Positions 1-5,460 of a stretch of DNA of 6,827 bases are shown here, piece after piece. A model generated the notes under the pieces. The model saw nothing but the letters and a program-made list of their open reading frames with translations, searched no databases and was not told the origin of the DNA. The DNA comes from Promethearchaeota archaeon. Lineage in GTDB: Archaea > Asgardarchaeota > Lokiarchaeia > Sigynarchaeales > SOKP01. Position numbers and translations under genes: made by a program. Where the stretch lies: NCBI GenBank assembly GCA_030668025.1, contig DAOUUT010000203.1, positions 1 through 6,827 on the forward strand. The letters run 5' to 3'. Within the stretch, counting starts at the first letter, position 1. Every line of letters starts with the position of its first letter.

Positions 1-928
1 CTAGTGCGGCGTGATAAGATGTACCCGCTGCAGTGATATATATGTTATCTGCTGATAATAACGTGTTTGCGAACTTACTTAAAAGTTGCTCTGAAATTTT
101 CATGGTATACCTTAATGCATTTGGTTGTTCGAAAATTTCTTTTAGCATAAAATGCTCATAACCACATTTTTCAGCAGCATCTATATTCCATTCAATATTT
201 TGTATTTTTTTTTTAATCAATTCATTATTGTTTTTAAGATCATAAAATTTTACTTCTCCCGCTTTCAAAACAGCAAGTTCATTATCTTCCATTATATAAC
301 ATTTACGAGTAAGAGGTAGAAAAGCAGGAATATCTGAAGAACAATAAGTTGTTTTTCCTTCTTCTATTCCAATTATTAAAGGAGATTCCTTTCGAGCAAC
401 TATAATCGTATCAGGATTATCAACCTGACAGACTGCTATTGCGTATGCTCCTTTACATTTTTTTAATGCGTTTATGGTAGCATCCTTAAGATTAAAACCT
501 TTTTTCATAGAATCTTCAATTAAATGTGGAATAACTTCAGTATCAGTATCTGATTTAAACGAGTGTCCTGTAGAAGAGAGTTCATTCCGCAATTCCATAA
601 AATTATCTATTATCCCATTATGCACAACTGCGATTTTGTTGAAACAATCTAAATGTGGATGACTGTTTTGTTTAGTAGGTGCCCCATGTGTAGCCCACCG
701 GGTGTGTGCGAGAGCAAGTTTAGAGTTATTTGGAATATCTGCTAAATTTATTTTTTTTTGTATTTCCTCGATTTTTCCAGATTCTTTATTAACAAATAAT
801 TTAGAATTACACAAAGCCACAATGCCACATGAGTCATATCCACGGTATTCTAAGCGTTTAATTCCTTCCAAGATAACTTTTCCTAAAGGAATTTCTTGAT
901 TAGTAATTATTCCAAAAATGCCACACAT
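1..928 (-). CDS. glmS: Glutamine--fructose-6-phosphate aminotransferase (isomerizing), N-terminal 309 residues; C-terminus beyond left edge
   Basis: Catalyses fructose-6-phosphate + glutamine to glucosamine-6-phosphate + glutamate, the committed cytosolic step toward UDP-GlcNAc. The start is fixed by the protein: MCGIFG places the catalytic Cys directly after the initiator Met, as needed for an N-terminal nucleophile (class II) glutaminase. Visible family motifs are RLEYRGYDS (residues 25-33), HTRWATHG (75-82, glutamine-binding Arg77), VVHNGIIDN (101-109, oxyanion-hole Asn/Gly) and SDTDTEV (126-132). The glutaminase domain covers about 1-220. The linker contains GYEHFMLKEIFEQPNA (256-271), and the first SIS sugar-isomerase domain begins near ITAAGTSYHA (298-307). 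The usual length is about 600 residues, so roughly half the gene is missing only because the window ends. The frame is intact. It is divergent from nagB. No Shine-Dalgarno sequence is seen; the leader is pyrimidine-rich. Alternatives such as GlmS-like amidotransferases or PurF are unlikely given the linker and SIS match. Confidence 0.96.
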   Translation of the reverse strand, partial: MCGIFGIITNQEIPLGKVILEGIKRLEYRGYDSCGIVALCNSKLFVNKESGKIEEIQKKINLADIPNNSKLALAHTRWATHGAPTKQNSHPHLDCFNKIAVVHNGIIDNFMELRNELSSTGHSFKSDTDTEVIPHLIEDSMKKGFNLKDATINALKKCKGAYAIAVCQVDNPDTIIVARKESPLIIGIEEGKTTYCSSDIPAFLPLTRKCYIMEDNELAVLKAGEVKFYDLKNNNELIKKKIQNIEWNIDAAEKCGYEHFMLKEIFEQPNALRYTMKISEQLLSKFANTLLSADNIYITAAGTSYHAAL

Positions 929-1055
929 TTAAAAATAGAAAAGAATGAAAGGCATAAAAATTTTTTTTTCCCGAACGAAGATATAATCTAAGATAATTAA
1001 ATTTTTATTAAGTTAACATTTTTTTAGTTTAAAATAAATTTTAGAGGAATTTTTA
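929..1055. promoter_or_regulatory. Divergent glmS/nagB control region
   Basis: This 127-base spacer must hold the promoters of both divergent genes. On the minus strand a TATATC-like box (around 980-988) would put the glmS transcript start near 960, leaving a pyrimidine-rich leader of about 30 bases without a Shine-Dalgarno sequence. On the plus strand an A/T box (around 995-1008) would put the nagB start near 1026. Also seen are an A5T9 tract (956-969), two direct copies of AAGATA 12 bases apart (978-983 and 990-995) and a GTTAAC palindrome (1012-1017). In sequence this AT-rich all of these may be chance. Box positions are inferred from the usual archaeal spacing of about 25 bases. Confidence 0.45.
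1043..1048 (+). promoter_or_regulatory. Shine-Dalgarno site of nagB (AGAGGA)
   Basis: AGAGGA lies 7 bases before the ATG at 1056. It is the only convincing ribosome binding site in the window, and it supports that start and a leadered nagB transcript. Confidence 0.7.
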
Positions 1056-2018
1056 ATGGCGATTAAAGTAATTGTAACAGATAATTTTGAACAATTAAGT
1101 AAGGTTGCATCAGAAATCGTAAAAGAACATATTATCCAAGGATTACAAGACAAGGGTGAATATGTTTTAGGGCTTGCAACAGGAAATTCACCTATCGGGA
1201 TGTACAAAAACTTAGCTCGGATGGCTAATTCTGGTGAGTTTGATATTACTCGGATTCGTAGCTTTAATCTTGATGAATATGTAGGGCTCCCTGGTGAAAA
1301 TGCTCAACAACGAATGCTACATCCAGAGAGTTATTGTTATTTTATGATTCAAGAATTTTTTGGGCTTCTTGATAAAAAATTCATCGAAACCTCGGTCCCT
1401 TATGGTTGTTTGATTGATCAAAAACAATTAATAAATGAGCTTGATGCAAATCCAGAAGACTGGAGTGAATTAGGTACAGATGCAGGTAAATCAATATCTA
1501 TTAAAGAAAATCCAGCATCAGATTATTTAAAGTGGATTCAAAAAACAGTACTAAAAGGGTATGCTCAAAAAATTACAGATGCTGGTGGTATTGATTTACA
1601 TATAATAGGCGTTGGAGGTCGCGGTCATGTTGCTTTTCATGAATCAGGAATCCCTTTTGAAGGGAGTAACGTTTTATTAGTAAAACTTGACGATAACACT
1701 GTAGTAAATGCTGTGACAGATGGTCATTTCTCTACAAAAGAAGAATCCCCTCAGTATGCAATCAGTATGGGGGCTGAATTAGTATATAAAGCAAAGGCAG
1801 TAGTTCTGTTGGCTAATGGCGAACGTAAGGTTGAATCAGTAACCAAATCGTTATTAAATGATCCAACTCCAGATATTCCAATTTCTTATGGGCAGATATA
1901 TTCAAATAATGGTGGTAATCTGACTTATGTATTAGACAAAATCGCTGGTCGAGAACTACTTGCTAACAAAAAAAAGCTTGAACAAAAAGGAATAGAAATA
2001 GAAATTAGAAACAGTTAA
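1056..2018 (+). CDS. nagB: Glucosamine-6-phosphate deaminase/isomerase family protein (divergent, extended NagB)
   Basis: NagB enzymes convert glucosamine-6-phosphate to fructose-6-phosphate and ammonia in the cytosol. Family features: LGLATGNSPIG (residues 38-48, phosphate-binding loop region), SFNLDEYVGL (69-78, matching FNMDEYVGL of E. coli with the catalytic Asp at 73), HPESYCYFM (89-97), and IIGVGGRGHVAFHE (183-196), which keeps the catalytic His191 and Glu196. Differences: the E. coli Asp141 position is Arg189, the phosphate-binding Arg172 position looks like Val216 (NTVVNA where TRVAN is usual), and about 40 extra residues lie between 117 and 160. Lys258 may match E. coli Lys208. Length is 320 residues against about 266 in E. 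coli. The start has a good Shine-Dalgarno site. Divergent from glmS, convergent with glmM; stop TAA. Membership of the NagB/6-phosphogluconolactonase-like fold family is firm; deaminase activity is inferred. It could be a NagB subfamily with altered chemistry or another sugar-phosphate substrate. Confidence 0.87.
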   Translation: MAIKVIVTDNFEQLSKVASEIVKEHIIQGLQDKGEYVLGLATGNSPIGMYKNLARMANSGEFDITRIRSFNLDEYVGLPGENAQQRMLHPESYCYFMIQEFFGLLDKKFIETSVPYGCLIDQKQLINELDANPEDWSELGTDAGKSISIKENPASDYLKWIQKTVLKGYAQKITDAGGIDLHIIGVGGRGHVAFHESGIPFEGSNVLLVKLDDNTVVNAVTDGHFSTKEESPQYAISMGAELVYKAKAVVLLANGERKVESVTKSLLNDPTPDIPISYGQIYSNNGGNLTYVLDKIAGRELLANKKKLEQKGIEIEIRNS

Positions 2019-2042
2019 CTTCAAATAAAAATATAAGTGTTT

Positions 2043-2048
2043 AAAAAA
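2043..2048 (-). terminator. T-run terminator after glmM
   Basis: On the minus strand, AGC then six T follow the glmM stop codon directly. A short U-tract without a stable hairpin is typical of archaeal intrinsic termination. Confidence 0.4.
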
Positions 2049-2051
2049 GCT

Positions 2052-3488
2052 TTATATTAAATTTAATTTCTTCATTTTTTCTTCTGCTACTTTATTCATT
2101 TCAATTGATTGATTTATATCGACACTAGATTCACCAGAAATTCTTAAATATGGGCTTGTTCCTGAACGCCTTATTAAAATCCATCCATTATCGTAATCGA
2201 ATCTACAACCGTCCATTTTATTAATAGTATTTAATTTTTTTCCCATAGAATCGAAGCTCTCTTTCATCTCAGTAATTATTTTTTGGTTTATCTCATCAGA
2301 AAAGGGAATATCTTCTATAAGCTGAAATTGTTTACGGTAATAGGGGTATTTTGGAATTTCTTTCAATAATTCTATTAAACTTTTTCCTGTTTTGATCATC
2401 ATTTGCAATACTATTCCAATTGTGACTATTGAATCTGGTCCTAAATGGAAGCTGGGCCAAATATAAGTACCTGAGGTTTCGCCACCCAAAAATCCCCCAT
2501 TCTCCTTTAAAGCTTGAGCTACTTGAATATCTCCGACTTCGGTTCTTATTATCTCGCAACCAAGTGGTTTTAACACATCTTCAATTAAGCTAGATGAGTT
2601 TACTGGCGTAGATATTTTCATATCATTCATAGATATTTCATTTTTATTATTTTGTATATAGTATTTCGCCAGGAGGGCTAATAACCTAATTGGATCGACA
2701 ATTTCACCAGTTTCATCTAAGAAAATAACCCTATCAGCATCCCCATCTAGCGCTATTCCAATATCTTCTTGTGTTGATATTTTTAGAAATTTGGAAATCT
2801 GAATTAAATTTTTTTCGCTAGGTTCTGAATTCCTTCCAGGGAATTTACCATCCATCTGAGCATTTATGGTAATAATATTTACATTGTAAGCACTTAATAA
2901 TCTTGGGACAATTTCGCATCCCGCTCCGTTTCCGGGGTCAACAATAACATTAAGTTTACTCCCATCAAATGCTATACGATCCATTATATCTGAAATGTGT
3001 TTATCGTTAATATCATTAACCTGAGTAACTTTTCCAATTTGATCCCATTTGATATCAAGAAAATCCTTCTCATCATAAATTCGCGAAATCTCTTCTTCTT
3101 GCTCGTGGGAATACCCTATACCTGAAGGATTCCATAACTTGAGCCCAATATACTCAGGGGTGTTATGGCTAGCTGTGATTTCAACACCAGCATCTCCTTT
3201 TAGATATCGTAAAGACATTGCTAATGTGGGCGTGGTTACAATCCCTAATGTTTTCACATTACATCCCGTACTTATAATCCCCGAAATTAATGAATATTCT
3301 ATTGGTAAAGCAGAAGTTCTAATATCCTTCCCGATAACTACGATACCATCGCCTTTTAAATACGTGCCCAATGCCAATCCCACATCTAAAGCCATTTGCG
3401 GCGTAAACATGAGATCTGTCTCGCTATAGTTTTGGAACACCTTTCTTATGCCTGAAGTGCCAAATATATTTGATGTCATATTTTTCAT
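2052..3488 (-). CDS. glmM: Phosphoglucosamine mutase / phosphomannomutase (alpha-D-phosphohexomutase, archaeal GlmM type)
   Basis: Interconverts hexose 6- and 1-phosphates in the cytosol through a phosphoserine. Next to glmS, the likely step is GlcN6P to GlcN1P. The four signature loops are present in order: TASHNT (residues 105-110) with phosphoserine Ser107, the Mg-binding loop DGDADR (248-253), the sugar-binding loop GGETSGT (335-341, usually GEPSGH/GEENGH) and the phosphate-binding loop RRSGTSP (440-446, usually RxSGTEP). The N-terminal FGTSGIRK (9-16) is typical. Length is 478 residues, slightly above the usual 445-460. Start: ATG at 3488 has AAGGA 4 bases upstream (3493-3497). ATG at 3479 (residue 4) is possible and leaves SNIFGTSG near the N-terminus, as in many homologues. 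A TATA box about 25 bases upstream suggests a leaderless or very short-leadered mRNA. Substrate (GlcN, Man or Glc phosphate) cannot be read from sequence alone, so glmM rests on family resemblance plus its neighbours. Confidence 0.85.
   Translation of the reverse strand: MKNMTSNIFGTSGIRKVFQNYSETDLMFTPQMALDVGLALGTYLKGDGIVVIGKDIRTSALPIEYSLISGIISTGCNVKTLGIVTTPTLAMSLRYLKGDAGVEITASHNTPEYIGLKLWNPSGIGYSHEQEEEISRIYDEKDFLDIKWDQIGKVTQVNDINDKHISDIMDRIAFDGSKLNVIVDPGNGAGCEIVPRLLSAYNVNIITINAQMDGKFPGRNSEPSEKNLIQISKFLKISTQEDIGIALDGDADRVIFLDETGEIVDPIRLLALLAKYYIQNNKNEISMNDMKISTPVNSSSLIEDVLKPLGCEIIRTEVGDIQVAQALKENGGFLGGETSGTYIWPSFHLGPDSIVTIGIVLQMMIKTGKSLIELLKEIPKYPYYRKQFQLIEDIPFSDEINQKIITEMKESFDSMGKKLNTINKMDGCRFDYDNGWILIRRSGTSPYLRISGESSVDINQSIEMNKVAEEKMKKLNLI
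2067..2085 (+). terminator. Possible T-rich terminator for nagB, inside the 3' end of glmM
   Basis: The 33-base convergent spacer has no T-run on the plus strand. The first one downstream of nagB is T6 (2075-2080) within a pyrimidine tract, antisense to the last codons of glmM. If used, the two convergent transcripts overlap at their 3' ends. Confidence 0.25.
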
Positions 3489-3507
3489 CTTTTCCTTAAA
3501 AATTATC

Positions 3508-3519
3508 TTATATATATAG
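3508..3519 (-). promoter_or_regulatory. TATA box of glmM
   Basis: Reads CTATATATATAA on the minus strand, centred about 25 bases upstream of the ATG at 3488. Archaeal TATA boxes lie about 25-27 bases before the transcript start, so transcription would begin at or next to this start codon. Confidence 0.5.
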
Positions 3520-3821
3520 ATTATTTTTTAATTTTAAATTTTATGAAGTAATTTTTTCAAATTTTAAGTATCCACTAAGGTTAAAATTCAAATAGTCAAA
3601 TCTTTAATTTTATAGAAGTATTTTTATTACGAGTTAAAATTATAAATCTTATTTTGAAGACATTAAGAAATTATCATTTTAAATTATCTTTTGATAAATT
3701 TCATACTTAAACATTACCGCCTAATTAAATAATAATCTGCAAATATTTTCATTTTACTTTAATAAGAATAAAATATTAATTTCTGTTCTTCCATATATTC
3801 TTTAAGATATATTGAGTATGG

Positions 3822-3833
3822 CTATAATAAAAA
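3822..3833 (+). promoter_or_regulatory. Candidate TATA box for the helical-repeat gene
   Basis: CTATAATAAAAA is centred about 35 bases before the ATG at 3862, predicting a transcript start near 3851 and a leader of about 10 bases. That fits the lack of a clear Shine-Dalgarno sequence. Other A/T boxes nearby (around 3793-3814) cannot be excluded. Confidence 0.35.
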
Positions 3834-3861
3834 CTAGTATTAAAATTTCGGGTAGTTGCCA

Positions 3862-5334
3862 ATGATCTTTCAAGGATTGTTTAACATTTTTAGTTTGTAC
3901 CTTGAGAATGTTGATTCTTTTTATAATAGGTTAGATCAATATTTTCGCGAAAGAATTAATAATTTTGTTAAAATGAACAAAATCATTTTTTTGATGGATA
4001 GGTTTGCTGAAATTCTAGATTTTGTCAAATCAGATTTACTAGAAATGGGGTTTGAGCGAGAAGAAATAGAAAATAAATTTTTAGACCTTTTCTTTGAGAT
4101 TAAATCTAATAGTAATGGTAAAATTTCTTCTATTCATGAAATTTATGACATAAAAATAGCACCTATTGTGTATGAGATTTTTTTAGAAAAAGTTGTAGAT
4201 TACTTAGTTGATATTAATGTTAATCTAATCATGCTAAATTTGAAATTAAAAGATTTCCTGAGTTTAGAATTTATAATTGAATTGAGAAATTTAAAAGATC
4301 TAATTGATAAACATCCAGAAAAAAAAGAAAATTTGAAGAAATATCTTCAAATTCAAAAACGATTCGTAAAGAAATTAATTGAAAATAAAAAAAGAATTGA
4401 GATTTTAGAGGATTTAGATGATCCAAAAGAAAAATTACAACTTTTATATTTGATAGATCGGATAATTAGCTTTTTTCATTTAGAAATGAGATTTGATTTT
4501 TCTCATATTAAAGAATACATTTTGAATAATATGAGTGAATGGTTAATTACTATTCCGTTAGTTACTTTAAAAAACCCTGACCTCTATTTTTGTGGGATTT
4601 ATCTAGCAAACCTTTTTAATCTAAAATTAGACAAAGATAAAATTAAGAATTTTTTAATGGATTTATATGAAGAAGGGATAGATGAGTTTGAAGCACCCTT
4701 ATTACAAGCTACTGATGGAGTATATTATCTATTAAAAGCTACAGAATTTATGAAATTGTGGCTTACAAATTCTCAACTTAATAGATTAATAGAAGCTGAT
4801 TCTAAATATTTCGAGCAATCTTATCTAAAGGATTTAGAAACATCTCAACTAGTTATAATTTTAAAAATATATAATCTTATACGTACTAGTAACATAGAAA
4901 ACAATATTCATGCCATATTGGAAGAATTAGAACATAGAATAACACCAGAAGGAATAAAGCAATATAGAGATGGCTTTATCTCATCTGAAGCGACTTATTA
5001 CGTATTATTTTGTAATTATATGAGAAATACTTTAGACAAGATAAAAGAATACGAACTTTTATCAAGTATAATATCTAGAATTTACAGAAATTTAGAACTT
5101 CTTGAATTTTCAGCAGATATGAATTTTGATTTAATTTCCGAGCTGTTTTACTCGTTAGAAATTCTTAAATTATTTAATTGCATTGAAACTCGACAAATGA
5201 TTATTCAACTGGCTAAATATTTATTTCCCCCAGAGGTTGTAGAGAAAGTATCTTCAAATATGGAGTTGATTAAAACTCAAGCTAGGTTTAGACATCTAAA
5301 GGTGAATAAAATTACAGGTGAAACATTCTATTAA
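3862..5334 (+). CDS. Unrecognised all-helical protein, 490 residues, with toroid-like C-terminal repeats
   Basis: I do not recognise a named family. The protein is rich in K, L, I, E and N, with no signal peptide, no clear membrane segment and no metal-binding Cys/His cluster, so probably cytosolic. Residues 1-135 are mixed helices. About 138-195 is highly charged (KHPEKKENLKKYLQIQKR) and may be coiled coil. From about 239 to 455, five segments repeat every 43-49 residues: a short acidic/Ser/Thr turn, an aromatic helix (DLYFCGIYLANLFN, GVYYLLKATEFMKLW, SQLVIILKIYNLI, EATYYVLFCNYM, ELFYSLEILKLFN), then a second helix. This resembles the alpha/alpha toroid of prenyltransferase beta subunits and terpene cyclases, but their zinc ligands and the DxDD/QW motifs are not apparent, so a scaffold or non-catalytic toroid is as likely. 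Start: ATG 3862 chosen; an in-frame TTG at 3856, directly after a TAG, would add two residues. Base composition is clearly more AT-rich than neighbouring genes. Reality as a gene is near certain from its length; function unknown. Confidence 0.85.
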   Translation: MIFQGLFNIFSLYLENVDSFYNRLDQYFRERINNFVKMNKIIFLMDRFAEILDFVKSDLLEMGFEREEIENKFLDLFFEIKSNSNGKISSIHEIYDIKIAPIVYEIFLEKVVDYLVDINVNLIMLNLKLKDFLSLEFIIELRNLKDLIDKHPEKKENLKKYLQIQKRFVKKLIENKKRIEILEDLDDPKEKLQLLYLIDRIISFFHLEMRFDFSHIKEYILNNMSEWLITIPLVTLKNPDLYFCGIYLANLFNLKLDKDKIKNFLMDLYEEGIDEFEAPLLQATDGVYYLLKATEFMKLWLTNSQLNRLIEADSKYFEQSYLKDLETSQLVIILKIYNLIRTSNIENNIHAILEELEHRITPEGIKQYRDGFISSEATYYVLFCNYMRNTLDKIKEYELLSSIISRIYRNLELLEFSADMNFDLISELFYSLEILKLFNCIETRQMIIQLAKYLFPPEVVEKVSSNMELIKTQARFRHLKVNKITGETFY

Positions 5335-5341
5335 TTTACAC

Positions 5342-5362
5342 GCTTTTTCTCGTAGTTTTTCT
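5342..5362 (+). terminator. T-run terminator after the helical-repeat gene
   Basis: Two T5 runs (5344-5348 and 5356-5360) in a pyrimidine-rich stretch start 10 bases after the TAA stop, without a stable hairpin. This is consistent with archaeal U-tract termination. Confidence 0.45.
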
Positions 5363-5368
5363 TATGAA

Positions 5369-5384
5369 TAATATTAGAATATTA
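5369..5384. repeat. Perfect 7-base inverted repeat in the spacer before the AGPS-like gene
   Basis: TAATATT-AG-AATATTA has two perfect arms with a 2-base gap, 77 bases ahead of the next ATG. The shape suits a dimeric-regulator operator, but an all-A/T palindrome is weakly significant in sequence of this composition. Confidence 0.25.
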
Positions 5385-5460
5385 ATAAAAATAGTAATTT
5401 TAAATTAATTCTAATTATTTTACTATGATAACAAACCATTATTATTAATATTGATTTTAT

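Larger units (their letters stand above)
3489..3861. other. 373-base AT-rich divergent spacer between glmM and the helical-repeat gene
   Basis: No gene is supported here: stops are dense in all frames and there is no GC-rich tRNA-like or ncRNA-like island. It holds the glmM TATA box at the left end and a candidate promoter for the plus-strand gene at the right end. In between are runs of A and T, including two similar segments, TTTTATGAAGTAATTTTTT near 3539 and TTTTATAGAAGTATTTTTATT near 3608. These may be a degenerate repeat or only low complexity. Confidence 0.6.
5335..5460 (+). promoter_or_regulatory. Promoter-bearing spacer before the AGPS-like gene
   Basis: These 126 bases separate two same-strand genes and contain T-run terminators followed by an inverted repeat, so the AGPS-like gene is probably transcribed on its own. 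A/T-rich TATA candidates occur at 5396-5411 and 5414-5427, and none can be singled out by eye. No Shine-Dalgarno sequence precedes the ATG. Confidence 0.3.

Noticed and set aside
474..899. Two plus-strand open frames of 62 and 65 residues
   Set aside because: They lie wholly antisense to glmS, whose protein matches the family over every residue here; no family resemblance in the plus-strand translations.
929..975. glmS ribozyme or riboswitch in the glmS leader
   Set aside because: The leader is too short and too A/T-rich to fold the glmS ribozyme core, and that element is known from bacteria.
1013..1207. Minus-strand open frame of 64 residues across the start of nagB
   Set aside because: Antisense to the nagB start, its leader and Shine-Dalgarno site; composition is that of a shadow frame.
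1404..1535. Frameshift or pseudogene explanation for the extra NagB segment
   Set aside because: The frame is continuous and family motifs continue in the same frame on both sides, so it is a real insertion and not a sequencing error.
2332..2559. Minus-strand 75-residue frame inside glmM
   Set aside because: Out of frame within a well-supported coding region; Ser/Arg/Asn-rich nonsense translation.
3139..3429. Plus-strand 96-residue frame opposite glmM
   Set aside because: Antisense to the conserved N-terminal and TASHN regions of the mutase; no own Shine-Dalgarno site or family signal.
3856..3861. TTG start two codons ahead of the chosen ATG of the helical-repeat gene
   Set aside because: The frame opens there only because a TAG precedes it; ATG 3862 is the simpler start and the difference is two residues.
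3489..3861. CRISPR array, tRNA or ncRNA in the long spacer
   Set aside because: No regularly spaced repeats, no GC-rich stems and no conserved tRNA arms were found; the two similar A/T segments are too short and degenerate.
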